64,000 bases of DNA from Anaeramoeba flamelloides (GCA_027625915.1 JANTQA010000033.1:4340001-4404000); one strand, 5' to 3'. Shown: positions 23,574-34,984, counted from the stretch's first letter. The notes: generated by a model from the letters alone, not told the origin. Numbers and translations are program-made.

Positions 23574-24119
23574 TAGTTTACAATCCCTGAAAATTGTAAA
23601 ATATTATATTGTATTGGGTGAGGACACTTTTTATTTTACATTTTTAGTTGATCGATCTTGAACTTAATATGAATTTTAATAATGGTTCAAAAAGGTAATT
23701 TTTGCCATTTATTTTTTTTTTTTTTGGAAATCAGAATTTAAGATTCTCAAACAAATAGGTTTGATGGTAAATTACGAAAAAAATTGATTTTTGTGTTATC
23801 AACTTTAATTTTTAATGAGGTTTGGTGTATTTTGATCTTTTTAAAGAACTTTTTTTTTTAGTTAATTAAGCAAAAGTGAAATAAAAAATCCCTTCTACAA
23901 CCCAAAAATCAGAATTTTTTATTAAATATCTACCAATCTATTAGTCTTAGACTCAATTTGTATTTTTGAAAAAAAAAAATAAATGGTCAAAAATTGTCTT
24001 TTGATCCACTATTAAAACCTATAATAATTCCCAGATCCATCAACTATAAAAGAAAATAACAAACCACCATGCCCAATACAAGATAACCTTTTTTCCAGAT
24101 TCCAGGGATTGTAAACCTT
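23574..24119. mobile_element. GGTTTACAATCCC terminal-inverted-repeat element, copy 1
   Basis: The left end is AGTTTACAATCCCTGAAAA and the right end is CCAGGGATTGTAAACCTTAA. Internal blocks (TAGTTGATCGATCTTGAAC, GCCATTTATTTTTTTTTTTT) match copy 2 at 24487-25046. It is about 545 bases, largely self-complementary and without coding capacity. It lies directly upstream of the PH-RhoGAP-SH3 start codon. Confidence 0.7.
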
Positions 24120-24206
24120 AAATTGTATAAGGCCAAAATAGAAATATCTTGTATTAGATCATTTTCATTTTTTTCTCAAACCAACTTTTCGTTTTTATCT
24201 CTAAAT

Positions 24207-27200
24207 ATGCTTCCACATCAAAGTTCTTATACTTTATTAGGTGTACCTGTAATTTCAGGATTCACTTCGCGAAGAACAAACAAAAACGAAAACTGGACAA
24301 GACGCTTTTCGATAATTAAAAATAACCATATTTATCTTTTTAAATCTCGAAGGGTAAGTAACTTTTTTCTCTTTTTTTTCAAAAACCAAACAAGAAACAA
24401 TTTCTTTTATAAAATATTCCAAAACACAATCCCAAGTTTCTCGAATTTCCTTGAATAAAAAAACAAAAAATGCCTTCTCTCATGGTTTAAGGTTTACAAT
24501 CCCTGAAACTGGAAAAAAGATTATCTTGTATTAGGTGTGTCAACGTGTTATTTTGGTTCTTAGCTGATCGATCCACAACTAAGTTTGGATCGTATAGGTG
24601 GTTGAAAAATGCTATTTTTGTCATTTTATTTTTTTTTTTTCCGAAATCCAGATTGATGAGTCTAAGATTAATTAATTGGAAGATATTTAATTAGTAATTG
24701 GGTTTTTTGTTTTCTATGTTGAAATTTTTATTTACGCTTTGTATTATTTGATGCTTGTAAAAAAAAATTTTTTTATTTACTCCTAATTCTGTAAAAGGAA
24801 AATGATAATTTCAATTGACAACCTAAAAATTAACACTTTCAATTCAATACCTTCCAACCAATTAATCTTAGACTCATCAATTCGGATTTCGGAAAAAAAA
24901 AAAATAAAATGACAAAAATAGCATTTTTCAACCACCTATACGATCCAAACTTAGTTGTGGATCGATCAGCTAAGAACCAAAATAACAAGTTGCCACACCC
25001 AATACAAGATAATCTTTTTTCTAGTTTCAGGGATTGTAAACCTTAATAAAAATAAAAAAAAAAAAAAAAAAAAAAGGAAAAAAAACCTGAAGAAGAAATT
25101 TCACTTTTTGGTGCAGAAGCAGAAAGGGATCGAAGTGGAAAATTAAATAAAGACTTTGTTGTTTCTTTAAAGCCTCACCAATCGCTCCTTAGCGAAGATC
25201 ATTTAGACCTCATGTAAAATTTTTGTTTTTAATAAAATCTTTAATAGTTACTCGTTTTCTCCTTACTTATGAACCCTTTTTGATTTATTTTTTTAAAATT
25301 TTTTCATTTTGTTTTAATGTATGTTTGGCTCATAACAACAACACTACAAAAATAACCTCAAATAATAAACACCAATCATAAAAAAAGTTATTATTTTGCA
25401 ACTGACTCTGAGGCTTCAATTACAGATTGGTTAGTTTCTTTTAACCAAGAAATTGAAGCAGCTGAATCCGAAAGTAAAATCTTTGGAACAAATATTCAAG
25501 TTGCATGTTCAAAAAGAACAGACGGGCTACTTGTACCAGAAGTCGTTGAACAAACAATTGAAGCCTTATTGGATCCAGAATTACATTATTTAGAAATTGA
25601 GGGACTTTGCCAAATCGCAGGCGAAACACAACAAATGGAATCGATTAAAAATAGAATCGACTATGGGATGGTTGTTGATTTTTCAGAAATCAAAGACCCT
25701 CATGTTATTGTTGGTGTACTGAAACTTTATTTTGAACAGCTAAAAGAACCCTTATTTCCTATCGAACTTTATGAAGAATTCCAAAAATGTTTAAGTAAAT
25801 TAATATTCTTTGAGTTTTTTTTTCTTTTATTTTTCTTACTCTTTTTGAACAATTACCCTCATATTTCCCCAATTCAAACAAATTGAAAAGCGAAACCCAA
25901 AAACAATAACTCTCTTTCTATTTACGATAAACAAGAACAAAAAACTGATAAAAAATTCTCTAAAACAACCAATTCACCCATTTAAGAACTATCCGCATTT
26001 TAAGTTCCCTACACGCTGAAATACAATTACTTGGTTGGCAAAAATGATCAAAAAGTTTGTTAAAAGTCTTGGGATTTGTTTTTTTAATTACTGGAAACAT
26101 TTTGGAATAAAAGTTTAAACCTGTTTTTTAATTGACAAAGCTTAATAGAATCACAGAAGCCCGGAAATGAAAAAGTAAAATCAGCTCAAAGAAGAAACAA
26201 ATAAACTTCAAAGAATAATTCATGATATCATTTTTAAGCGAATCAACAAAAATACATTTAAATCTTCCTTTTTTATTTAAATCTCAATTAGGTGGTTTTG
26301 ATATCCCAAAAATAGTCAATTTTTTAAACAAATTTTTAATAATTGATCCATCAAAGAAAAACCCTTCCAAAAGATAGTATTAAAAAAAACTGTTCTTGTC
26401 ATGAATACTTCATTTTGTATTTATTTATTTATTTATTCTTTTTTACTATTATTTTCTCATTAAAAAATGAAAATCTTTAGTTCAATTTCCAAAATGAGTA
26501 TTAATTATTACTACAACCAAATTAGCAGTAAAAATTTTGTCTTCGGGTTCAAGAAGGAAGTTTAATTTATTGTCTAAAAATATCATTTCTAAAAGATGTT
26601 GTATTTTAAAAGATCTTTGGATTTTCTTCAACTTATAAACTAGAAAAATATTTGGGAATATGAACTAAAAATTTTCATTTTTTAATTGGAAAATAATAGT
26701 AAAAATAAAATACTGTTCAAATCAAATTTGAATAATATAAATTTTATCTCCAAGTTCTTAAGGAAGTTTAATTAAATCTCATCAAAATTTCATTATTTAT
26801 TGATTTTGTCAAGATCTTTTGGGTTTTCCATCCAATATTTAATAAAATATTTGTTGATCCATTTTAAAAAAGGGAAAACTTTTTTTTGATGATAAACTTT
26901 TTTAAAGTTTTATGTTTTAATACTGATAAATTCAAAAAAACGATTCTAACTTTTTTGTTCACTTTCCTATTTTTGAAAATGTTTTTATGAGCTTTGAAGA
27001 AAGAATTTAATTTGTTTCAATACAATGGAAAACTTGTAAATTCGTTAACAACAAGATTTTATTGGGAAAAAAGTGTATTTGAAAGTTGGTTTACAAGATA
27101 AAAAAATGGAAATTGATTTCTAATTGATGTAAAGTTTTATTATTTTTTTTTTAATAAAGTCATTTTTAAAAAGTGAGTACTTTTTTTTTTTTATTAGATA

Positions 27201-30200
27201 GTCAGAATCCAAAAAGTTTCAAACTTTTTTTTCAATTTGAAGTAAAATGGAAAACTTTTTTTTAAAAAAGCGCTTTCTTTCCGACTCCAACGGTGCACCA
27301 CATTTAAAAGTCTTTTCTTTGTAAAAAATTACTTTTCTTCCTACTCCAACTTCTACACCACATTTATAGGTTGATCCATCACTTTTTTAAACAAGAAAAC
27401 TTTTATAATAGTTTGAAAAAAGTCTTCATTTTTTTAAAACTACTGTAAACTTGAAACAAAAATTAATTTTTATTTTTTTTTATTCTGATGTGATTCAACA
27501 AAATTACCTCCTGTTTGCAGTTCGTTTTTTATTAATTTGAGAAATAGTCCGAAAATCAAATAAATTTTCAATTTATTTCAAAAATTAAAAAAACCGCCGT
27601 TAGGTTTTCCATAATTCAAAAGAATTGAGTAAAATCTTAGGATTTTTCTCCATTCTTTTAAATTATGGAAAACCTAGGCACTCTACGGAACTTGATGCAC
27701 TCTATGGTATTTTCAGTAACTCTAAATTTATTTAGAGTTTTTTATCTGAGTTATAATATTGGCAAGATTCTAACTCATATGATATCTTTTCTTTAAAAAA
27801 TGAAAAGAAGAAAATTTTTATTTCTAAACAAATTCAAGAAAAAGAGAAAGAAAAAAGAAAAAAGAAAAAAATAAAAGAGTATAAAAAAATAATAAAAAAA
27901 AGTAAAAACTTGATTGAAAAGTTTTTTTTTGGTACCCCAAGTGTTGAATGGGTTGGTGGTTGTTTCCTTTTATGTTTAATTTGTTTGGATCACCACCATA
28001 ATTTCTTTTAATAAAGAGATCTAAATATTTGAACAACTATAGATCAAATGAAATAGGTTACTTTATTAAGTTTTAATTTATAACTTTATAGATAGGCTGA
28101 ATCTATAAAGTGCTGAGTTTTTAAGAACAAAAATTTCTTTTCGAAATTTTCTTTTCAGTTGCTTTGCTTTTTTTTTTTTATTTTTTTTTTGTGTTAGTTG
28201 GTTTTCTTTATTTTTTTTCTTTTTTTTTTGCAATTTTCCCAAATGTTTTTTTCGCAAAATCCCAGTACAAGATACCGACCCTACAGCAAAACCCCACAGT
28301 CTAAGGAAACAACTTGACAGATAGTACGGAAAGTTCGATTCGGTTCGCTGAAGTTCGGTTTCAAATAGCATCACATTTGTTGGATTTGGTTCACTTCAGT
28401 TGCATAAGTCCAGTTTAATTCGTTTAAGATCTGATCCTAAAAAAGTTAGTTTAAGATCTAATCATGAACAATTCTATCAATTCAAAAAATGATTTTTTAT
28501 TCCTTTTACCTTCCCCCAAACACCTAAAAAAACAAAAACATTAAGAGGAAAGAGGAGGAACTCAAACAACTTAAAGAGGTAAATTTGGAAAAGGGAAAAA
28601 GTATAAAAAATCAAAATTTTCATTTATTAAAAGGAAAGTTAAAATATTACAAATTTTTAGAGATTTTGAAGCAAAATTGGAAAAAAAATTTATTGATAAA
28701 AAAAATGTTTTTTCTGAATTCTCGAACAAAACAAGGGAAAATTCAAATAGATTTTTTTTATCAAATATGAAAAGGACATTTCATTTTTTTTTCAAGTATA
28801 TTAATACCCCTAACCCTAAAATTTAATAACAATTGAAAAGAAACTGAAGTGGTCTTTTCATAATGAAATTTTAGATTATCAAATCTTTACAATATGAATT
28901 TTAAATTTGGATTGTAAAATAGGTTTTTCCCAAAAGAAAAATTTTGAAAAAAAACATAATTTGAATTCGAACAAGATCTCTTGGTTAGCATTCTTTTAAC
29001 TTAATAAGTCTGTTGTTCGTCATAAAAGTAATCTTTCACAGATTAAAAAATTCGGATAGTACTTGAATGTTATTTTTAAAATAAATTCATCATAATTTAT
29101 GTAAAGACTTTGATATATCCAACAAGGGCAAAGTGGTACTAAAACCAATTTAATCCAAACTGGGTATTTTTAATCATACTTTGAGTGTGTAAAAAAGATG
29201 TGGGATCTCACAGATATAGAGTACCCGTAGTTACTGGGATTTTATTTTAACTTTTCTCAAAATTCAATTTTTTTTTTTTTAAAATAAAATCCATTGAATT
29301 TGAATAACTTTTCAATATTTTTTTTTTTTAAAAAAAAATTTCTAACAAAAATAACTAAAGAAATATTTAATAAAGGTTAAAGTAAAAGAGCGATTTGAAT
29401 TCATGTTATTTATTTTTTTCTTTCTACATTTTCCAACGCATTGTAAGCACTATGGCTGAAGTTAAGAAAAGAGCAAATTTTTTAGAGAACCAGTATGGGC
29501 CAGTGTTAAAGTTGTCAAAATTGCAATCTCAAGGTTTGGGGATAAATTCCTCTGAACCACATTATTTCTGATTAATTTTTTTTTTCTTAAAAGGTTCCAA
29601 AAACGACCAAGATGCAATTTTAATTAAAAATCAGAGATTATGTTTCATATAAAAACTAATTCTTTTAAGAAATTGTCTGAATGATTTCAAAATCTTTTTT
29701 TGAATAATATAAAAAGTGAACCTGAAGGAGAATTGTAATATAATTCCTCTCAATTTATGAAATTGATACGATTCTTGAGAGAATTGATAAATCAACTATG
29801 CCACGATTCAACAATATCTCTAATGCAAATTGTAGTCGGTGCCACTTTTAAAGAACAAATTTTAAAAGGAAATTGAATACACAACAGAATTCCAAATGGA
29901 AATACAAAAATTTGTATTCTAAGAAGATAAAATGAGTATAAAAAAAACATTCCCAAAAAATTTCACAAGTGAGGCAAAGAATTCGCCTAGTTTCAAAATT
30001 TTCACTTCTTCACTTTTGAGAAGAATTATTTTCAACTGTACAATATATATTTTGAAAACAATACATGAATGATCACAAAAAAATTATTTTTCACAAATTT
30101 TGACTCACTTTATAATGTTATTGGAAGTTTTTTTTGTGTTTTTATCCCATATTCTTTTCAAAAAAAATTTTCATTTTTTATGATTAGAATCATTTCTAAT

Positions 30201-32201
30201 TCCTTAATTATTTTTTCTAATTTTGCAAATTTTTGTTTTTCTTTTCTTTTTGTGTTGTTTTTTCAAATTTTTTATTCTTTTTCTTTTTAATACTTTTTTT
30301 TGGCGAAAGTAAAGTCTGAAAAAAAAAAAGATCTTCAAAAACACAAATAATTACTAAGAAAATTTCGGCTATGTAATATCTTTTGACATTAATTTTAATT
30401 ATTCGTAAAAAATTTTCTTGTTCAACTTTTTTTCAGTAAAACTTCAGTAATAAAAAAATCCGTAATGCTCATTTCAAAAATTGTGACTCACTTTTTTTTA
30501 GTTTTTGGTTTTATTTTTTTCAATTTTAAAACAATTAGGTTTTTATTTTTTTAGAATGATTTAAAAGTGAATTATAAATCAGATTTAATAATTTGTTATT
30601 CTTGAATACTAAAGGATAATTTTTTTTTTTCATTTTATTATTTGAGGTGAGTCACAATTTTTGAAATGGAGTTGAAATAAAAATTAATAATTGATTTGTT
30701 AAAAAATACTAACAAAAACAATTCCTCACTTTCAAACTATGTTACATTATCTGATATTAATATACCAATCTTAAATATTTTTCAAAAATCTTCTGAAAAC
30801 GCCAATGAAAAATCAATTTTTATTTTGCTTTACTACACACTATTAAAACGGGAAAGGTTACCCCGGAAATTTTGGTAACATAATTCCACAAATTTAATTT
30901 ATTTATGAATTCTTTGTTACATGTTCATAAATGTTCCTCTTTTGTGAATTATTTTTACAATAGAATATTTCAAAATGTATGACATTGGCAATTCAAACAA
31001 AAATAAATATTTATTTTGTATGTATTTAGATATCTCTGAAATAGCAATTTTTTTTTTCTTTTTCTTTTGTGTAATTTCAAAATTCATTTTTCATTTTTTT
31101 TGAATTTTATGTGAAAGGTATAACAATTTGTAAATGCTTTTTATAATTTTTTAAGAATTTAAAAAAATAAAATCTATTTTTCAATAGGTCTGATCTAAAA
31201 TTTGCTTGTGACAATTTATTAATCAAAATTTTTTGAAATAAAATTCAAATTTAGTTTATTTGTAAAAAAGTTTTATTTCAAGAATTGATTTCCTAATTAT
31301 CTTAATGTTTTATTTATTTTATCTATTTTATACATTCTATTTATTCTATTTCTTGTGTTTATCCTTATTTTTTAAAATTGTCTGTATTTTTTTTTTTTTT
31401 AATATTATCTGTTTTATTAATTTTACAGAAATCCAAAACAATGATAATAAACTTATTGCAATAAAAGAAACACTTAAAAAACTACCAGATGAAAACTATG
31501 ACACTTTAAAATATCTTCTTGATTTCTTATTAAGAGTATCGACACTTAATGAAACCAATAAAATGGATGTTACAAAATTGTCAGTTATCTTTGGACCAAC
31601 TCTTATCCGACAAGAAAATACATCGTCGATTGAAAATATTGAAAGTACTTCATTCCAAGAAGAATTAATTCGAATTTTTATCGTAAATTATGAATATTTA
31701 TTATTCAATGATCTTGACAATGAGGAACTTGATCAGAATAATTTCCAATCAAAAAGCGGAATTAAAACAAGGGTGATGGCGATTCATCCATATACCGCAC
31801 AGGGCAAATTTCAAATTTCATTTACAAAGGGACAAATAATCACTGTTTTGAAAAAGGATAAAAGCGGATGGTGGTATGGGCAAATAGACGAAGAAACCAA
31901 AGGAATTTTCCCTTCCAATTATACAACGGAAATTACAAGATTAGGCCAATTTAATAACATTAGCCAAGAAACAGAATACGTATCAGAATTGACTATTGAT
32001 TCTGCCAGAAAATCAAACCAAGAATTATCAGAAAAATTAAATTCTTTTAAACAGAAAAGCGGGGTAGAAGGAAGAAATGCACTAGAAGAACTTTTAATCG
32101 AGGTGCTTTATGAAATGAAAATGCTTAAAATTCAATTAGCCTTGGAAAGAAGTGAAAGAATTAAATTGGAAGAAAAATTTATTGATCTGAATAAAAATTA
32201 A
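24207..32201 (+). CDS. PH-RhoGAP-SH3-coiled-coil protein with an altered RhoGAP site
   Basis: The domain set predicts a membrane-recruited regulator or scaffold for Rho-family GTPases. Four exons join in phase: 24207-24353, 25077-25213, 25388-25794 and 31429-32201, for 487 residues. The PH domain spans about 9-117 (ENWTRRFSIIKNNHIYLFKS ... YYFATDSEASITDWLVSF). RhoGAP spans about 126-315: FGTNIQV, VPEVVEQTIEALL, LKLYFEQLKEPLFPIELYEE, then LKKLPDENYDTLKYLLDFL and NKMDVTKLSVIFGPTLIR. SH3 is at about 345-405 (AIHPYTAQGKFQISFTKGQI, GWWYGQIDEETKGIFPSNY), and the tail is a coiled coil (about 420-487). The arginine finger (EGIFR in active GAPs) is EGLCQ, with Gln at about 170; the second arginine of LK-x-x-LR is Glu at about 211. 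GAP activity is therefore doubtful. The first acceptor (at 25076, A-rich) is the least certain splice site. Intron 3 is 5634 bases. Confidence 0.9.
24487..25046. mobile_element. GGTTTACAATCCC terminal-inverted-repeat element, copy 2 (intronic)
   Basis: The termini are TTAA-GGTTTACAATCCCTGAAAC and GTTTCAGGGATTGTAAACC-TTAA, with long inner complementarity (GCTGATCGATCCACAACTAA against its reverse complement). At 560 bases it makes up about three quarters of intron 1 of the PH-RhoGAP-SH3 gene. The flanking TTAA suggests a piggyBac-type target duplication. The arms are so alike that the copy looks young, or kept by hairpin repair. Confidence 0.8.
26470..26890 (+). repeat. Dispersed repeat family R, two tandem copies
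   Basis: Two diverged units (about 26470-26680 and about 26740-26890) share the order: AATTTTATCTCC or similar, AGGAAGTTTAAT, a CATTTCTAA or CATTATTTA block, AAGATCTTT-GG and a TTTTCCA/TTTTCTTC-AA block. Related sequence lies at about 180-340 on the same strand and about 59800-60060 on the opposite strand. No coding signal was seen. Boundaries are approximate. Confidence 0.5.
27540..27760. repeat. Hairpin-array element, copy 4 (right half)
   Basis: An A/T palindrome (AATAAATTTTCAATTTATTT) leads into AACCGCCGTTAGGTTTTCC, then the ATAATTCAAAAGAATTGAG hairpin, then the terminus AAAACCTAGGCACTCTACGG, AACTTGATGCACTC. Confidence 0.65.
29470..29830 (+). pseudogene. Degenerate relic, related to 55410-55755
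   Basis: About 350 bases match the stretch at 55410-55755 on the same strand. Shared blocks include GTTAAAGTTG/CGTAAAGTTG, GATTCCTCTGAACCACATT (or near), CCTCTCAATTTAT, GATTCTTG-GAGAATTG and ATTCAACAATATCTCTA. Conserved spacing and short matching frames suggest a once-coding element or gene. I do not recognise the protein. Both copies are clearly decayed and each lies near a GTGAGTCA element. Confidence 0.55.
30088..30672 (+). mobile_element. GTGAGTCA composite element, copy A
   Basis: It is bounded by TTTTCACAAATTTTGACTCAC and GTGAGTCACAATTTTTGAAA. A third terminus in the left-end orientation (AAAAATTGTGACTCAC) lies inside at about 30473-30491, so the unit reads as a left segment of about 385 bases fused to a right segment of about 190 bases that has its own inverted ends. 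There is no coding capacity. It lies inside intron 3 of the RhoGAP gene. Confidence 0.75.
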
Positions 32202-32647
32202 GATCATTTAAACTTAATATTCATTAATTTTATTTTACATTTTAACGCAAGTCTTTTAATTTTAATTTTTTAATTTAATTCAATCCTTTTTATAAAAGAA
32301 TTAATTGAAGGTACAATATCCAATTAATAACTAAATTAAAGTTACTATTTTTTTTTAATTTCTGGTTTAGTTTGTCTAAAACTCTTTTTTCCTAACATTT
32401 AGAATTGGTTTTGATTTTTGCAATTTATTATGAAAAAACTCAGCTAAATTTTATTAATTTTTTTATTTAATTGTTTTGTAAAAAAAATTTAATTTAACTG
32501 CAACACGATTTATAAATGATTTAAGAGCTAAAACATATCATACATAAAAAAAAAACACACAAAGAGTCACAAAAAAAGAGATTCAGAGTTCTCTCACAAA
32601 TCTACAAATATTAAAAACTTGCTTCACTAAAAAACTAAACTATTTTT

Positions 32648-33300
32648 CAATTTTTTTGACTCACTTTAAAATGTTGAATGAGAGTAGTTTTGAGTGGGTT
32701 TATCCCATATTCTTTTCATAAGAAATATTTATTTTTTTTTATGATCAGAATCATTTTTTCTAATTTCTACAGATCTTTTGTTTCTATTTTTTGATTTTTC
32801 TTTTTCTTTTTCTTTTTTTTTTTTCCTTTTTCTTTTTCTTTTTCTTTTTCTTTGAAAAATTCACCTTTATCGTTTTTTTCTTTTTCTTTTTCTTTTTTTT
32901 TGATAATTTTTTCCTTTTTTTATGTTTTTTTTTCTTTAGAAAAGATAATGTGGAAAAAAAAAAGATCTCCGAAAAGACCAATAATCATTTAGAAAATTGA
33001 GACTAATTAATGTCTTTTAAAATAAATTCAATTATTAGCCAAAAATTTTCTTGTTAAATTGTTTTTAGTGAAAGTTCTGTATTAAAAAATCGGTAAGGCA
33101 CATTTAAAAAATGTGAAATAATTTTCTTTAGTTTTTGATTTTATTTTTTTTTTAATTTCTAAAAAATAAGGTTTTTATATATTTAGAATGATTTATAAAT
33201 GGATTATAAATCATATTTTGTTTATTAGTTCTTCTTGAATACTAAAGGAAATTTTTTTTTTTTAATTTATTATTTCAAGAGAGTCACAATTTTTGAAAAA
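32648..33300 (+). mobile_element. GTGAGTCA composite element, copy B
   Basis: Same layout as copy A: left end TTTTTTGACTCACTTTAAAATG, TATCCCATATTCTTTTCA, the ATGATCAGAATCATTTTTTC block, a degenerate internal terminus near 33097-33120, and right end GAGAGTCACAATTTTTGAAA. It differs mainly by an expanded CTTTTT tract in the left segment. Confidence 0.7.
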
Positions 33301-33404
33301 GAGTTTAGATTAATAAATAAAAATATTGTATAATCATTGTATTTTTTGAAAGATAAATGAAAAAAGAAAAAAATAATAATAAAAAAGTTTGTCCCGAATT
33401 TTGA

Positions 33405-33510
33405 AATTTGGATTATTATATTATAATAGATAACTTCAATTATTAAAAATATTTTTCTTAAAAATTTGATTTTTAATTAGCCAATGATTTTGAAAGGGAG
33501 TTTACAATAA
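33405..33510 (-). repeat. Dispersed repeat, inverted copy of 7302-7400
   Basis: It reads AATAGATAACTTCAATTATT, then AAATTTGATTTTTAATTAGC, then CAATGATTTTGAAAGGGAGT, which is the reverse complement of the earlier copy apart from scattered changes. Confidence 0.55.
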
Positions 33511-34033
33511 ATTTTTGATAACAAAATGAATATATGCTTAATTCTATCTATTTTCTGACTTTTTTTTAATAAAATATTGCTTTGATTTTTGATATGATGA
33601 TTTTGAAAAGAAATTGATTGATTGGGAATTATAAATATAAAAAGTTAATTTTTTTTCAGGTAAAATACATATTTAAAAGAAAGTTCCATTTCTGAAAAAC
33701 TTAAAAATTTATTGTTAAACTTTACAATTCTTTACAGAATTCTTTTAGGCAATGTTTAAGTGGCACTCTTTACTTTGACTAAAAAAACTTAAAAAATTAA
33801 GACAAGTTTTAAAACAAACAAAAATTTCCAAAATGGATACACTTTTAACAACATAAATAAATTGATCTTCTGTTCTCTTCCTTTTTCATTAACAAAAAAA
33901 CAATTATAAAGAAAATATCGAAATAACAAGTCTTTTTTTTTTGTTTCCAAATAGTTTTGCTCTAAAAATAAAGAGAACAGAATCATTTTTTCTTTTTTAT
34001 TTTGAAATCCCAAAGAACGAATTTTTACTTATT

Positions 34034-34614
34034 ATGGAAATCTATGCCTCAAAAAAAGTAATTGAATCTATTTATAGAGTTCAAGAAACTGTCAAAACAC
34101 TTGAAGCAAAATATAGGCATGCATCAAATGTTTTATATTATAAAAAAGACGATCACAAAAGGGCTTCACTTGCTCTTCAAACATTAAAAAAACTTGATGA
34201 AAATGACATTACATACCGATCATTTGGAATGATGTAAACTTTTTCTTCTTCTTTTTCTTTTTTGTTTTTGGATCTTCTTCACCAAAAAATGAAAAAGAAT
34301 AGAACTCTTTTTATTTTAACAGAAAAAAAAAAAAAAATATTCACAAAATGATTTTTCTTTCTTGTTTTTTTTTTTTATTTTCTTTTTTTCTTTTACACAA
34401 AATAATAATTTTTCCTCAATTTGGAATCAAAAACAAAAGGTTTATTCAAGTCCCCGCCCCAAAATTATTAGAATACAAGCAGGGTGTTGTTGACAATTTT
34501 GAAAAAGAAATTAAACACTTGGAAAAGGAAATTGATACTATTGGCAAACAAATTATTCAAAACCAAGACAAGCTCGTTAAACTTGTCGAAGGGGCAAAAA
34601 AGAAACAAAAATAA
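34034..34614 (+). CDS. PFDN1: Prefoldin subunit 1-like (beta-type prefoldin)
   Basis: Prefoldin is the cytosolic hexamer that delivers nascent actin and tubulin to the CCT chaperonin; subunit 1 is a beta-class member. Exon 1 (34034-34233) and exon 2 (34440-34614) join in phase 2 across a 206-base intron (AT|GTAAAC...AAAAG|G) to give 124 residues, against about 122 in animals. An N-terminal helix contains YRVQETVKTLEAKYRHASN. The central LKKLDENDITYRSFGMMFIQ matches the family's 'D-E-x-x-x-Y-x-x-x-G-R-M-F' hairpin region, although the Arg before Met-Phe is Met here. A C-terminal coiled coil follows (YKQGVVDNFEKEIKHLEKEI...). The junction restores the motif exactly, which supports the splice. 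The AT-rich 5' context makes the chosen ATG the first sensible one. Another beta prefoldin is the alternative, but subunit 1 fits best. Confidence 0.85.
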
Positions 34615-34984
34615 ACCATAATAAGATTAGTCTATTTCAATCACAAAACCCGAAAAATATAAAAACAAAAAATAACTTTTTTTCTTAAAAACAAAAACAA
34701 CACAAAACTTTTTAAAAATAATTTTTTTTTGCTTTTATTCAATTTTTGTCATTATTAAAGATCTTAAATAAAAAGTTTCCTTTCGATTTTTTTTTCAATT
34801 CTATGCGTTTTTCGAGTGTTTTTTAAACACCCCATCTTCTCAAAAAAAATTTAATTTCTACTTGTTCCGAATTACTCTTTTATGAAATTCTGTGAATGTG
34901 GCATTTCACAAGAAGATAAGATTTTGTTGGTTAATGAAAAAGAAAATTATGATCTTTATTGAAAGTTCTAAACAAAAATTTAGA

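Larger units (their letters stand above)
21131..24206. other. Intergenic, between LIM and PH-RhoGAP-SH3 genes
   Basis: About 3 kb. It contains the LIM-gene 3' region, a hairpin-array copy (about 22578-22935) and a GGTTTACAATCCC element (23574-24119). The element ends less than 90 bases before the start codon of the next gene, so the promoter or 5' leader of that gene may lie in or be supplied by it. No supported gene was found. Confidence 0.6.
25795..31428 (+). other. Intron 3 of the PH-RhoGAP-SH3 gene (5.6 kb)
   Basis: The donor (A|GTAAAT) and acceptor (TTTTACAG|AA) are phase 1 on both sides and rejoin the RhoGAP domain exactly at its family alignment. Contents: tandem R-family repeats (about 26470-26890), a hairpin-array piece (about 27540-27760), a relic shared with 55410-55755 (about 29470-29830) and a GTGAGTCA composite element (30088-30672). 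Short frames at 28078-28770 show no recognisable protein. Confidence 0.8.
32202..34033. other. Intergenic, between RhoGAP gene and prefoldin gene
   Basis: About 1.8 kb. It contains the 3' end of the RhoGAP gene, GTGAGTCA composite copy B (32648-33300) with a long CTTTTT-rich stretch (about 32795-32935), and repeat V copy 2 (about 33405-33510). The prefoldin promoter must lie in the last 500 bases. No other gene is supported. Confidence 0.6.

Noticed and set aside
28078-28770. Frames in the middle of the RhoGAP intron
   Set aside because: The minus-strand frame is dominated by a Lys run and the plus-strand one is Lys/Asn-rich. Neither shows a domain. The patch with repeated GGTTCG/GGTTCA units is mildly unusual but uninterpretable.
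32784-33000. Lys-rich or Phe-rich frames
   Set aside because: Pure translation of a CTTTTT repeat in a GTGAGTCA element.
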